Assembly: GCA_958450365.1 (NCBI GenBank)
Contig: CAUEEP010000735.1
Coordinates: forward strand, 1,183,501-1,247,500
Direction of reading: 5' to 3'
Source: Mesorhabditis belari
Taxonomy: Eukaryota > Nematoda > Chromadorea > Rhabditida > Rhabditidae
Length of the DNA: 64,000 bases
In this document: positions 52,434 through 62,776 of the stretch, piece by piece
Position numbering within the stretch: position 1 is the stretch's first letter
Layout: each line of letters starts with the position of its first letter
Position numbers and translations under genes: made by a program
The notes under the pieces: model-generated
What the model saw: only the letters and a program-made list of their open reading frames with translations
Told to the model about the DNA's origin: nothing
Databases searched by the model: none

Positions 52434-53262
52434 TTTGATATTTTAAAGCTCTAGAGTTTTTTTCATTTTATTCCACTTCTTTGCTCTTCCAACTTCTTGA
52501 TATTGAGTCCAATAAAGGATTCAAAGCAATTCAAAGCAATAAGCAAGACTATTGATTAAAGTTACTTTACAACTACTTATTAATGAGGTTATACCTTTGC
52601 TCTACTTACCAAAGTCATTCTATTGGGTTGGTGAATTGAAAACTGCCGGCTATTGTCATATGTCACAGTTTGAGCACTTTCTTCAAAAGAAACCCATTTT
52701 GGTGTCAATGAAAAAGTTGTAGAGAATCAAAAATCAAGCTTGTATCCAAATTTTCAGAACGATTCAAAAACTGGCTTTCAAGAAATGCCAAATTTACACA
52801 ACAGAAATGCCAAATTGTCACAAAACTTGCATTTTAAGCGAAACTACTAAGTGTATCTTTTTGGAAATTTGGCTATAAGTCCAATTTTTGGTTCTCTACA
52901 ACTTTTCCATTGACACCAAAATGGGTTTCTTTTGAAGAAAGTGCTCAAACTGGGACATCTCCAGTCCTCCATCTCCAGTCCTTTTTGAGTCTCACACACA
53001 AACCAAAATCCTACTACGAAAGAGGAATCCGCAAATTGCCTGTAAAATGGGCAGAAGTCGTCAATAATAATGGAAATTATTTGGAATGAATTTATGGTTT
53101 TATGTTGAATAAATTTTAGTTCAAAATCCGGCAGTTTTCAATTCACCAACCTAATAGATAAATTTTGATATTTTTAAAGCTCTAGAGTTTTTTTAATTTT
53201 CTTCCACTTCTTTGCTCTTCCAACTTCTTGACATTGAGTCCAATAGAGGATTCCAAGCAATA
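52434..53262. repeat. ~100-bp direct repeats flanking MITE copy 4
   Basis: AAGCTCTAGAGTTTTTTTCA ... CTTTGCTCTTCCAACTTCTT plus TTGAGTCCAATA occurs at 52434-52535 and 53157-53262. The MITE (52623-53154) lies between them, so a ~720-bp segment was partly duplicated. Confidence 0.8.
52623..53154 (+). mobile_element. mariner-derived MITE, copy 4
   Basis: 532 bp, TA-flanked (52621-52622, 53155-53156). Last base pair of the right end altered (CCAACCTAA). Confidence 0.92.
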
Positions 53263-53367
53263 TAAAAGGGGAGTGCTTTCACGAGAAAAAGAGAGACCAC
53301 CTGCCAGCAAATTTTGCACTTCAACTTGTCAGAAAGGCATCCAGCCGATAAAGAATATGGAAGAATT

Positions 53368-53649
53368 TCAGAGTATTCTTTCAATTTTTCTATTAATTTT
53401 TAGAATTTCTTTTTTTATACTACTTTTTGTAGATGTAGCTTTCATGAGTTTCTTATCTATTTGGAGAAAGTTTTCACTTACATTTTCGATCGATTCTCTA
53501 TCCATTTCGCTTACTTGCGACTGATTTAATTGATTCCAATTGATCGACTCAATAAAATGAATCCCTCCAATCGATTCCGCGACCTCGAAAACCCCGGATA
53601 CAAATTTACAGCTGAAATTTACCATCTACAAAGCATAGAATCTCTATGT
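53368..53649. other. Coding-like on both strands, unresolved
   Basis: Minus strand: 85 codons open (53625-53368) after a TTTCAG acceptor, ending in a coiled-coil-like DRESIENVSENFLQIDKKLM stretch. Plus strand: ATG 53552-53554 opens 32 codons (MNPSNRFRDLENPGYKFTAE) reaching a GTAAAT. Only one, or neither, can be real. Confidence 0.25.
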
Positions 53650-53811
53650 AAATGACTGTTCTTTGTGCCCCGCGTAATCACTCGCCATCTGGCAAACCTC
53701 TTTAATATAAAGTGCTTTCCTTTTGGATTCTGTGAAAGTAAAGGACTTCCGTTCTTTTTCAGAGATCCATGGCTGCTCTCCACTTAATAGCGCGCCCCAG
53801 CTACCGTACCC

Positions 53812-54194
53812 CGTCGCGCCAACAAATCGAGAATAAAAAAGCGCTTCCCAGTTCATTTTTCACTGTAACAATCAAAAAAATTAACCATAAATTTGATTCT
53901 TTTATGTTTACAAAGTATTTATCTTACTTATTACTTAAAGTACTGATAAGAGAGTTGGGTTCTTCGCGGAAATGCGGGTCTTTTGAAAAAATCCGAGTCT
54001 TTTTCACATCTCCAACAGTGTTCGGTAATATTGAGAATTTTTGATCCTTGTTTCTTACCTTATTGTAAAATAAAATAATATAAAACTATTAAAATAACTA
54101 ATTTATGACCAACTTTTGATTCTTACAGTAAAAAATGAACCGCGAAGCCCTCTTTAAATACTCGCTTTTGTTGGTGCGACGGCGGGGTACGGTA
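53812..54194. mobile_element. TIR MITE with TACCGTACCCCG ends
   Basis: TACCGTACCCCGTCGCGCCA and its inverse (TGGTGCGACGGCGGGGTACG), with ~70-bp imperfect arms around an AT-rich centre. 383 bp. Superfamily not assigned. Confidence 0.75.
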
Positions 54195-54203
54195 TTATTA
54201 TTA

Positions 54204-55096
54204 TTAGGTTGTTAAAAAAGTTCGCGATCACTTGCAGAAAAATTCAATTTTTATTCGCAAATAATCAACAAAAACAACAACGTTCACTCTTTTATAGTCC
54301 GTTATTCTCTACGACCTTCCGCCATCGGTCAGCAAGATTTCGGATCTGCTCGAAGCACTAAACCGGCTCCTTTGAATCAATGAACTTAAAAGCTTCTTCA
54401 TCTTCTTGTCTTCAAGGTCAAAATCACCGTCATTGAAGCACTCGATCGCAGCAGTTTTGCCAACAATTCCTTCGCCTTTCACCTCACAAATCACTTCAGC
54501 AGCAGATCTCGCAGACAGATCTTTTTTCCAATAGTGGCGGCGGCGGCGCGTATATAAGGCGGCACGTATATAAGGCAGCGGGTATATAAGGCGGCACGTA
54601 TATAAGGCATCGGGTATATAAGGCGGCGCGTATATAAGGCAGCGCGTATATAAGGCGGTACGTATATAAGGCGGTACGTATATAAGGCGGCACGTACATA
54701 AGGTACATATATACACTTTCTTCGCTTTTCACCTCACAAATCACTTCAGCAACAGATCTAGCAGACAGACCTTTTTTTCCAATAGTGGCGGCGGCGGCGC
54801 GTATATAAGGCGGCATGTATATAAGGTATACATACAGTTTCTTCGTATTTCATCTCATAAATTACTTCAGCAGCAGATCACGTAGACAGACCCTTTTTCC
54901 AATAGTGACAAAGCAAAACACAAATTTCACTTATAATCATCTAAAGATGTGGAATGTGTAAAGTAAGTTAAATAACAAAATGCTTCGCAAGAAAACAGGC
55001 ATTTAAATAAGCCAAAACCATAATAATCAATCGTCAAAATAATTAGATAATTTGAACTTTTCTGTAACTGGCCGCAAACTTTTTTAAGCAACCTAG
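54204..55096 (-). mobile_element. mariner derivative expanded by internal repeats
   Basis: Ends TTAGGTTGTTAAAAAAGTTC and AACTTTTTTAAGCAACCTAG, TA-flanked. A minus-strand tail with one stop (NLADRWRKVVENNG) is a mariner transposase C-terminus. A ~100-bp block (CACCTCACAAATCACTTCAG, then CAATAGTGGCGGCGGCGGCG) is repeated three times (about 54470, 54727, 54845). Two copies are followed by TATATAAGG arrays. Confidence 0.8.
54546..54712. repeat. 16-bp minisatellite of TATA-box-like units
   Basis: About ten copies of CGTATATAAGGCGGCA (variants CAGCG, CATCG, CGGTA), each containing TATATAAG. A two-copy version is at 54798-54830. Read on the + strand, each unit resembles a core-promoter TATA box followed by a GC-rich patch. 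Confidence 0.9.
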
Positions 55097-55525
55097 TAAG
55101 TGGAAAGCAGCCATGAATCTCTAAAAAAGAATGAAAGTAGGTAAAGGAGTGGTCAGCGACTGACTGATTTCCTCCTTTTGGGCGTCACTATGCCCAAATC
55201 TCTGGAATCTCATGTATTTTTGCTACAAATTCTGCATCCCGTTAAACCAAAAACCAACTCCGATCCAATCCTGTTTCCGAGATCCGCCTGGTTTACAATG
55301 TGCCTCAACCGCAATGTCTCATGTCGCAATGTCTAACTTTCTCCAATGTTTTAATTCTGAACTTAAAGCGGTTGAACAATTCGCAAATTGGTCTCAACAT
55401 TCATCCTTTCATACGTCATCAATTTTTCATTTTTCATCTTTCTCAGAATTCTCAATTTTCCTTGGCATCCACGACACTTCTCTCATTGTTTTAATATTAA
55501 AATCCCGGCCAAAGAAAGTGCAACG
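55097..55525. other. Intergenic stretch
   Basis: The 112-codon open frame at 55212-55550 is Ser/Phe-rich and unsupported. No element recognised. Confidence 0.4.
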
Positions 55526-55796
55526 ATGCGGAAAATTTCGGTGCGATTAGCCAATGCGATTGCTGGTATCTCATTTGGATTTTTTTTTTCAAAGTCATAT
55601 AGTGGAAAATTCAAATTTTGGGAAAAACAGAAATTTCAATACCAGGAATAACATTTTTGATTCGTAGACAGATCTCTCTTTTTATTTCCCTCCCAATTAG
55701 GGGTCCTCGGCCGGTATTTTCCGTCCCTGGGGGAATTTTTTGGTTGCCAGCCCAACAAAAAGCGCAAAACCACAATCTACCAAGCGATTTGCTGAG
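55526..55796 (+). CDS. Candidate two-exon microprotein, 44 aa
   Basis: Exon 1 is 55526-55565 (MRKISVRLANAIA) and exon 2 is 55701-55796, joined in phase 1/2 across GTATCT...CCAATTAG (135 nt). The product is basic and amphipathic, with GRYFPSLGEFFGCQPNKKRK near the end. Unrecognised. A different frame of exon 2 (SSAGIFRPWGNFLVASPTKS) is also open. Confidence 0.28.
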
Positions 55797-56076
55797 ATTT
55801 CAGTTAATCATCAAGAGAAATCATTTGTTTTCGATTTTTAAACAAATTATTCCCGATTTTTGATAGTTATCTTTAGATTATCTTAAAGATTAGAATAGAT
55901 GGATGCTTGGTGATTGCTTGGTGATTGTAGATTGAGTAGATTGAGTTGCTCAACGCTTGGTCTTGGAATTCTGCTTCATGATTTCGTGCAGAATCAAAAC
56001 CAAAACATGTGCCAAGTTTACATTTATCGTAAGTTAACTTTAAGCGATGAAAGTAAACGTTTAACTTTAAAATCTA

Positions 56077-56595
56077 TTGGGTTGGTGAATTGAAAACTGC
56101 GGGCTATTGTCATATGTCACAGTTTGAGCACTTTCTTCAAAAGAAACCCATTTTGGTGTCAATGGAAAAGTTGTAGAGAATCAATAATTAAGCTTATATC
56201 CAAATTTTCAGAACGATTCAAAAACTGGTTTTCAAGAAATGTCAAATTTACGAATTTTCACAAAACTTGCATTTTAAGCGAAACTACTAAGTGTATCTTT
56301 TTGGAAATTTGGCTATAAGCCTAACTTTTGATTCTCTACAACTTTTCTATTGACACCAAAATGGGTTTCTTTTGAAGAAAGTGCTCAAACTGGAACATCT
56401 CCAGTCCTCGATTTTTGAGTCTCACACTTGTCTTACACACAAACCAAAATCCTACTAAGAAAGAGGAATCCGCAATTTGCCTGTAAAATGGGCAGAAGTC
56501 GTTAATAAAAATGAAAATTATTTGGAATGAATTGGTGGTTCTATGTTGAATAAAGTTTAGTTCAAAGTCCGGCAGTTTTCAATTCACCAACCCAA
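56077..56595 (+). mobile_element. mariner-derived MITE, copy 5
   Basis: 519 bp, TA-flanked. Same hairpin and transposase-tail remnant as copies 1, 3 and 4. Confidence 0.92.
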
Positions 56596-56772
56596 TAGAA
56601 TAAATCGGTTAAGGGTTTAAAATGACAAGAAAATGAAGCTTTAGAGAGCTCTAAAGCTCCATTTTCTTTTCATGATCCTTAGTACTTCGGGAGTTTCAAA
56701 ATTCAAGTCAGATTCTTTAGGGTCAAACTAAAATTTGCTAATACCGAGGATTTGTGGCTAGCTATCTACTAG

Positions 56773-56944
56773 AAATGGGAAAATTCCACCTTCATTTTCT
56801 CAGCCATTTCTTGGCCAATTGTTTTGGAATTTTGTCTACAAATAGAAATTGGTTTGTAGACAAAATTTCAAAACAATCGGCCAAGAAACGGCTGAGAAAA
56901 CGAAGATGGAATTAGGTTCGGCTTGGAATTTTCCCATTTCTACT
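56773..56944. mobile_element. Foldback element, family member 2
   Basis: GAAATGGGAAAATTCCACCT ... CTCAGCCATTTCTTGGCCAA pairs with its inverse downstream. Same family as 47945-48133 (shared CACCTTC, TTCTCAGCC, GGAATTAG). Confidence 0.85.
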
Positions 56945-57330
56945 ATCTACCATATGTTTTTAAAGCGCAAAAGCTCAAGTAAATCTAGAATTTTTAAGAT
57001 AACTAGAGGCTTTATTGGTTTCATTTTCTACGTTTTAGTCCTTTCATTGGGTTTATTTTTATTAAATGGATCTATTAGATCGTTTAGATATGTAAGCCTA
57101 TGCCAGACTTTTATAGTTGTAGTTGTAGTTGTAATCATAGTTGTAGTATTGTAGTAATGTAGTAAATGTATCTTTAACTATATAGTGCAAGGCTTCACCA
57201 ATGGTATCATCTTGACTTCTTGGGTAAACGTTTCCTTAAAAGTGATGGGCTTACTCTGGAGTAAAAGGAGGATTCTTTGAGATCTTTGGGATCTTTGGGA
57301 GATGTCTCTCTGATTGTATTACCGGGGTTG
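56945..57330. other. AT-rich stretch with GTTGTA repeat
   Basis: A TAGTTGTAGTTGTAG microsatellite at about 57112-57158. No gene recognised. Confidence 0.45.
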
Positions 57331-58200
57331 AGATGTCATCAAAGAGTGTTGAGGGGGGCAAGGGGAGTGGTATTCTGGGAGTAGGTGAAGGGAGAATCCA
57401 TCCTCCTGATAGGACCCACACGGCGGAAATTGGGTTTCAAGAGCCACACCGAGAGTCCAGAGTCAATCCCAGCACCCCACAGCTTCCCCCTTCGATCTTC
57501 TCCCAGTCGAGTTTTCTGGGCCGGCCTTCAATTGAGTTGTCTTCTCTCTACCGTAGTCTTTTTTGGTTTTGATTTATTTCTTGATATATTCAAAACTTTT
57601 CTTGTCCTGTCATCTTAAAACTTTCCTAAATAAGAATTGTGGTAAGTTGATAAGCTAAGCCAAAGAAAACTAACTTCAGAAAGTTCAATTGAAAGAGAAA
57701 AACATTAAGAAAGTTTAATTTTTGATTTGAAAATAAACAAATAATAGTTTTAGGTTTTTATACTGCTAAGGTTTAGGCTAAGGTTTAGCTTTGACTTGGC
57801 CTAAAGATTTGACTCTTAAAGCTAACTCTAGCCAGAAGTCCCATCCGCTAGTCGATCGGATCCAATTTTCTTCCGTCCAAAATTCAAAATCATTCCCATA
57901 GCGAAGCCAAATCAAGTCTACTAGCAATTTACTCAATCACTACTCTATTTTCCCAACCTCAGACCTTACGTTGATGGATAATGGGACTCCAATATTCACC
58001 GAAACAGGAGTCACTCTCGGGGCATTGCAGGCATCCTTTTCTGGGAGACGACAGATTAACGGATCTCTTCTCCGCCACTAGACACCTTCAGTTGGGAGAT
58101 GGAAGGGGAAAGGATGGGGCTAATGAGGCCGCTTACCCCCAGGAGAGGTCTCTTGTCGTCTCCCGATCTCCCCAACTCACAAGTTGGGGAGCTCTGTGAT
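57331..58200. other. GC-richer islands with strong hairpins, coding status unclear
   Basis: Two segments (57331-57550, 57960-58200) stand out by GC content. Short open frames exist on both strands (for example + MDNGTPIFTETGVTLGALQA, 57973-58080) but do not join cleanly. 58168-58191 is a perfect 10-bp hairpin (CTCCCCAACT-CACA-AGTTGGGGAG), and GGGAGACGACA (58040s) pairs with TGTCGTCTCCC (58150s). This could be a structured ncRNA or fragments of an unresolved gene. Confidence 0.35.
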
Positions 58201-58652
58201 TCCAGAGAGTACTCCAGGTTTTTATATTTTATTTAAGTTTTTATCTATAGCTATTCTAAGTCATGCAACTCACGAAATCCAAGGGGAAATTTAATCGGAG
58301 AGATTTTGCCTTGTGCCAAGCCAAATCTTGGCTTTGCTAAGGTTTAGCTTGTGCCTGTTTAGCTTTTGTGCCTTAGCCTTGAGCTATAGTAATCTCATAT
58401 AATGAAATTACTATAGCTGGGACATGAAAAGGATTTGGAAGAGTTAGAAGAATAGAGTATTGAAGTTGAAGAATTGAATTGAAGAATTTGAGAGCCTTTC
58501 TATTAAATTACGGTAATTCAAACTTACCAAGACAATTAATCTAGCTGATTACGGTAGTCTTTAAGAATTCATTTATCGATACTACTATTAGATTGGCTGG
58601 AAAGAGATATAGTTTTTGATAACTATAGCTCTTTTTCCAATCTTCAATTTAG
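58201..58652. other. AT-rich stretch, nothing recognised
   Basis: Contains repeated TTACGGTA motifs and short GGCTTTGCTAAGG-like repeats. No gene seen. Confidence 0.4.
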
Positions 58653-58806
58653 CAAACAACTCTGGGGAAATCTCTGTGATTCCAAAAGTCCGCTCCTTTC
58701 CCTTTTCAGCGATCTCTCCACTCGTCTCCAATTCCGTGTGTCGCCTGTTGGCATTCGAGAACAGCTATTAACCAATCTCTTTCTCTTTTGGCTTCTTTTT
58801 GGTTGA
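58653..58806 (+). CDS. Coding-like exon candidate, 51 codons
   Basis: After CAATTTAG the frame reads KQLWGNLCDSKSPLLSLFSD ... RVSPVGIREQLLTNLFLFWL and stops at 58804-58806. It is Leu-rich with balanced composition. No upstream exon identified and the product is unknown. Confidence 0.28.
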
Positions 58807-58869
58807 ACCAACCCAGTCTAAACACACAAATTGAGAATCCCGAAGTTCAGGAGGCTTTCCTGAATACGG

Positions 58870-58975
58870 TAGCCAGTTTTCTTTAATTAAAGAAAGGTCG
58901 ATAAATACTCTAATAGAACGCCAGTCCCATAATGGACGTACACTCGCGTAGTCTAACTTTGAACGTCCCATTCTT
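58870..58975 (-). repeat. Copy of the TTCTATTAGAGTATTT dispersed repeat
   Basis: The minus strand carries CTACGCGAGTGTACG and TTCTATTAGAGTATTTATCG, the end motif shared with 20700-20745 and 62715-62760. Another partial copy is at 59130-59180 (+). Confidence 0.6.
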
Positions 58976-59180
58976 CACGCTGCTTTAAGCTACAGTCTAT
59001 GCTTTGGTGTCAAATAATAGCCCTTGAAATCTAGTATTTCTTGATACCGAAAGCGTAGCTGGAAAAAGTCTAGGAGCTGAGAGAGAAACGATTTTCTAGA
59101 AATTCACACTTAGATTACGATTACGATTAAGATTCCGCGAATGTACGAGAAAGTGGTGTTCTATTAGAGTATTTGCGGTA

Positions 59181-60243
59181 ACTTAAAAGCAAACTGGTAA
59201 CTTTTGGCAAATCATTTCTTTTCCAGAATCTCTTAATATTCAGAATCTGGTTTTCGCAAAGAAAACTTCTCAAAGATTTTCCAGATTTCTCCAAGTTTCA
59301 ATCCAAGTTTTCAAATTCATTTTCCCATTTTCCCATTTTCCCATATTTTCCCACAAATTGATTCATTCCTTTGCAATTCAACTACTCCATATTTTCCCAA
59401 TCAACATTTCAGCTTTCCTCAAAAACTAACTACCACATTTTGACAAAACCCAAAAATTCTCACCAATACACCGCTACAATTCGGTTACCAAACAATCACG
59501 GAATGCGATTTTTTGCACTTTCCGAGAAATCCGGAAATTCATACAATACCAATACCAAAAATAAGCCTCATTTGGAAAGGAATTTCTTCTTCTTCTTCTT
59601 GAAATCTATTGGAATCCAACAAACCGGATAAATCACTCCAATTAGCGGTTGGTTGGAAGAAGAGAAGATAGAGAAATGGGAAGAGGAAGGGGTAGAGGCC
59701 AAATCTGCTCATCTTTTCTTCAGCAATTAGAAATAAAGTAGTTTTATAAGTTGCTCTGCTCATTACAGTAAGTATTATTAGGTATTTTTTGTTTGTTTAA
59801 AAAGAAACAGATCAAAGACAGGAAAGAAAATGGTTTAAATCTTTATAAATAAAATGAAATTTGCTGCGAAATGTAGATTCTCTGTATGTAGATATCATTC
59901 TTTTTCTTTTCTTTCAAATCCTCAAATTCTAAAACCTTCCAATTACCTAGTTTCTTTGAAATTCATTTCATTTTCTCGATTTATGTGCAAATGAAATGGC
60001 TTATTGCTTTCTGTGCTTCTTTTGTTTTGAATGGTGTCAATTGGGCTCACAAAAATTGCTTATTTCACCGCTAAATAGCTTTCGTTTTGCTTTAAAACAC
60101 CAGCTTTATAAGCTTTGAGTCAAAAATTTGCTTTTGCTTACATTTCCAAAGATTTTCCACTGCTTACTGCTCGAAATTAGCCTACTTGAGCTAATAGTGA
60201 ATTAAGATTTTCACAAAATAGCAGCTTTGGTAGAATCACAAGG
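59181..60243. other. AT-rich intergenic stretch
   Basis: No supported gene. A TTCTTCTTCTTC tract at 59586-59600 and TTTTCCCATTTTCCCA repeats at about 59320-59350. Open frames on either strand look compositional. Confidence 0.45.
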
Positions 60244-60340
60244 GAAAGGCACCGAGTTAAACTGGCTTTTTGACTCAAAACTAAGTTCATCTAGAATCCA
60301 AGCTTAAATCCGTTTTTAGCCTTTGCAGAACGTTTGCCTT

Positions 60341-60480
60341 ATGAGGCCTGATCAAGCCCTATGAGGCCTGATCAAGTCCTATGAGGCCTGATCAAGCCCT
60401 ATGAGGCCTGATCAAGCCCTATGAGGCCTGATCAAGCCCTATGAGGCCTGATCAAGCCCTATGTGGCCTGATTAGGAGCT
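60341..60480. repeat. 20-bp minisatellite (ATGAGGCCTGATCAAGCCCT)
   Basis: Seven tandem units. The first six are nearly identical and the seventh diverges into the hairpin. Each contains AGGCCT and TGATCA palindromes. Confidence 0.95.
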
Positions 60481-60548
60481 CGAAATTCAAGGTGATTTTC
60501 TATGCCAAATTTGGGATATTTGACATAGAAAATCACCTTGAATCGAGC
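60478..60548. ncRNA. miRNA-precursor-like hairpin
   Basis: Arms GCTCGAAATTCAAGGTGATT...CTATG and CATAG...AATCACCTTGAATCGAGC pair over about 25 bp with one bulged base, around a ~19-nt loop. Stem length and near-perfection resemble a small-RNA precursor. Expression is unknown. Confidence 0.35.
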
Positions 60549-60565
60549 TTCTTATGAGGCCGTTA

Positions 60566-60655
60566 CAGGCCTCCCGGGGGCTCGAACTTCGGTTGAAAAA
60601 TGTAACCCATTCGGCAGTCTAGCAGACTATCCACTAGACCACTGAAGCAGTTGTT
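60566..60655 (-). tRNA. tRNA-like sequence
   Basis: Minus strand: CTTCAGTGGTCTAGTGGATAG (D-arm), TCTGCTAGACTGCC, a long variable-like region and GAAGTTCGAGCCCCCGG (T-arm). GCTTC at the 5' end pairs poorly with the 3' end. Confidence 0.35.
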
Positions 60656-60704
60656 AAGGGAGCGCTTGGCGGTTATGACAGACTAATTTTAACGAGAGTA
60701 GGAC

Positions 60705-60852
60705 TCGAACTTGAGGGCGTGACAAGTTCGCTAGTCTAGCAGTCTAGCAGCCTAGTAGTCTAGCAGTCTAGCAGTCTAGCAGTCTAGCAGTCTAGCAGCC
60801 TAGCAGTCTAGCAGCCTAGTAGACTATCCACTAGACCACCGAAGCAGTTGGT
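60705..60852 (-). tRNA. tRNA-like sequence with expanded anticodon arm
   Basis: Minus strand: CTTCGGTGGTCTAGTGGATAG (same D-arm as its neighbour), then about ten GTCTAGCAGC/CTGCTAGACT units where the anticodon arm should be, then TTGTCACGCCCTCAAGTTCGA with the T-arm. Alignment to 60566-60655 shows the expansion is confined to the anticodon-arm segment. Confidence 0.45.
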
Positions 60853-61129
60853 GAGGGTAAGCAGTTGGTTTGGCGGCTTCTTAACGAGGCAAAAGGTCAG
60901 TTTGACTCGGTGCCTTTCTCTTATCAGAACTTGTCCAACTAGTAACTCTTTTGCACAATTTTGAATGTTCCAGGAAGATTCAGGTTTACGTTCTAATGCT
61001 CAAAGTACACCAAATCAGGGAATAAAAGCCTATTCACTGTTAGCTCAAATTCTCTATCACCTCATTAACAGATTTCATTGACTTCCAGGCCGGTGTCGGG
61101 TTTTTTCACTGTTCTCAGCCAAATCACTC

Positions 61130-61953
61130 ATGCCGACCACTTGCGGTTTCCCGAATTGCAAATTCCGCTCGAGATATCGAGGCCAAGAGGACAATCGACA
61201 TTTCTATCGAATCCCGAAGCGGCCGCTTGTTTTGCGGCAACGCTGGCTGCACGCAATCGGGAGAACCGAGGAAACTGTTGTCAGCCAGGTTTAGAGAAGT
61301 TTTGCTTTGGTTTTGCAGTTTTGCTTTTGCACGGCTTTGCACTAGCGATATTTTCAGTCGATTCGTCGATAGGTTTACAACGGAAATTCTTAAGAGCTTT
61401 AAAATCGACTTTTTCAAACGTTTTTTTACCATAGGATAGCATTTTACAAGTTCCATCTTATCGTTCGGTAGAGCCAACGATAAAAACGTTTGAAAAAGTT
61501 TCTTTTAAAGAACTCAACACGTGAATTTCCGTTGTACACCTATCGACAAATGGACGAAAAACGCATCTGTCTACTTTGCACCAATTCTTAGTATCAAGAT
61601 CGAAATTTTGACTTATTTTTGTTCAACCATTGTCTTTTCAGAGGATTTTCTATTATAGTTGATAGAAATGAAAACAAATCTTAAAGATAAACTGAAAAAA
61701 TTGAAGATTGTAAGGCAAAATTTCAGCTTCGAATCTGTTCGGCACATTTCGAGGGTGGAGAGAAACGGGAAGGTGACATTCCAGTCCCAGATCCAACGGT
61801 CAGTTTTAAGCTTTATCTAGGAATTGCTTTGACTTTGTTTTCATTCAGAATATCGTAAAAGCTTTAATAGAAGAGCCTGCAGGAGCGTCGCGTAGTCGCA
61901 AGAAAGCTCGACTAGCTCGACTACGACTAAGCAAGGAAAGGTCAATTGGATAG
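61130..61953 (+). CDS. THAP-type zinc-finger protein
   Basis: Exons 61130-61288, 61727-61798 and 61849-61953 (111 aa), in phase 0 with GT-AG introns of 438 and 50 nt. The THAP DNA-binding motif C-x4-C-x46-C-x2-H is complete: Cys5 and Cys10 (TTCGFPNCKF), Cys57 and His60 (RICSAHF). The conserved RWLHAIGR sits in between and DIPVPDPT plays the role of the family's C-terminal proline motif. THAP domains bind DNA and occur in transcription regulators and in P-element-type transposases. No transposase domain follows; exon 3 encodes a basic stretch (RSRKKARLARLRLSKE). A GT at 61945 could splice to a further exon at 62777-62933 in place of the stop. Confidence 0.85.
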
Positions 61954-62152
61954 GCTGGTCAAATGGCGTTAGCCATAGACCATTTCGGTACCATTCAACG
62001 CAGAATTTTGCGCTGATTCCGAATCTGTTTTCCGTTTTTGCTAAACGGCACTCTATCGAAAGTTATAAGCTTGCAAAGTTTTGTAATGAGTACAAAAAAT
62101 CAACCTTAAATTAGACCTTAAAATTGGACTGTTCAGATAAGGGAGCAGTGTA

Positions 62153-62224
62153 GGGATGACCGAGTGGTAGAATCAGTTAGAATACCAGACAAGACCTGCC
62201 GAGTTCAAATCAGGTCGTTGACTT
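62153..62224 (+). tRNA. tRNA-like sequence
   Basis: GATGACCGAGTGGTAGAATC (D-arm), ACCAGACAAGACC and CCGAGTTCAAATCAGG. The arms are irregular and the acceptor does not pair. Confidence 0.3.
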
Positions 62225-62404
62225 TTCGTACTTTTTAGGTTTAAATGGCTTTTGTCTTCCTTATCTCCGCACACAATCGTACCGAAGTTAGCACACCACA
62301 AATACCGATACAAATCAATATTTTTGTAGAAGAAACGGCTAACAATAGCTGGTTTGAAGCCAAGAACGCACAAGCCATTTAGACTTAACAAGTAAAACAA
62401 AAAG

Positions 62405-62474
62405 ACAGCCGACGGATTCGAACCCGCAAGGTCTCGCCTTGTATTCGAACCTACTACCACTCGGCCAGCCATGC
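62405..62474 (-). tRNA. tRNA-like sequence
   Basis: Minus strand: GGCTGGCCGAGTGGTAGTAGG (D-arm), TTCGAATACAAGGCGAGACC, then TTGCGGGTTCGAATCCGTC (good T-arm). The acceptor ends pair only in part. Confidence 0.4.
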
Positions 62475-62574
62475 GCCTTCGTTGCCCTGAAAAGTCGGGT
62501 TTTAAGGTCTACATTTGATTTTTGAAACTCCTTACAAAAACGATTTTTCATCATTTTTCAACCATTTTGTTCTA

Positions 62575-62760
62575 AGCGCTGGTTAATGCTAAAAATATAT
62601 TTTTTATCTCAAAAAATCACCCATCTTCTCTACTTTAATTTGATACCTAAGCGCGCAGAAACAAACGTATTGGTATCGAGATATAAGCGTTTATTTGAGA
62701 GTGAACTTAAACTACGCGACGCTTTTATAAGGGCTCTTCTATTAGAATATTTACGGTAAA
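62575..62760 (+). repeat. Copy of the dispersed repeat seen at 20390-20745
   Basis: AAAAAATCACCCATCTTCTC, TTTAATTTGATACCTAAGCG and TTCTATTAGAATATTTACGG align in order with the earlier copy. Confidence 0.75.
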
Positions 62761-62776
62761 TTACATTGAACTTTAG

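Larger units (their letters stand above)
60244..60918. mobile_element. TIR element carrying a minisatellite, a hairpin and two tRNA-like sequences
   Basis: Ends GAAAGGCACCGAGTTAAACT and the inverse (CAGTTTGACTCGGTGCCTTTC) match over ~26 bp. Inside, in order: seven 20-bp repeats, a 25-bp-stem hairpin, and two minus-strand tRNA-like sequences, the second with an expanded anticodon arm. No transposase. The 675-bp unit behaves like a non-autonomous DNA element, but no clear target duplication was found. Confidence 0.65.
61985..62545. repeat. Diverged inverted-repeat element with two facing tRNA-like sequences
   Basis: The left leader (ACGCAGAATTTTGCGCTGAT, TCCGAATCTG, then ACAAAACTTTGC reversed on the right as CTTACAAAAACG) is mirrored, with much divergence, at 62480-62545. 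The tRNA-like blocks lie just inside each arm: 62153-62224 (+) and 62405-62474 (-). Related to 44505-44745. Confidence 0.5.

Noticed and set aside
57258..57530. Apparent 90-codon minus-strand frame with good composition
   Set aside because: On recount of the C run at about 57353-57358 the frame stops early. Only ~60 codons are open and no splice partner fits.
60341..60480. CRISPR-like regular repeats
   Set aside because: Units are contiguous with no spacers, and the genome is eukaryotic.
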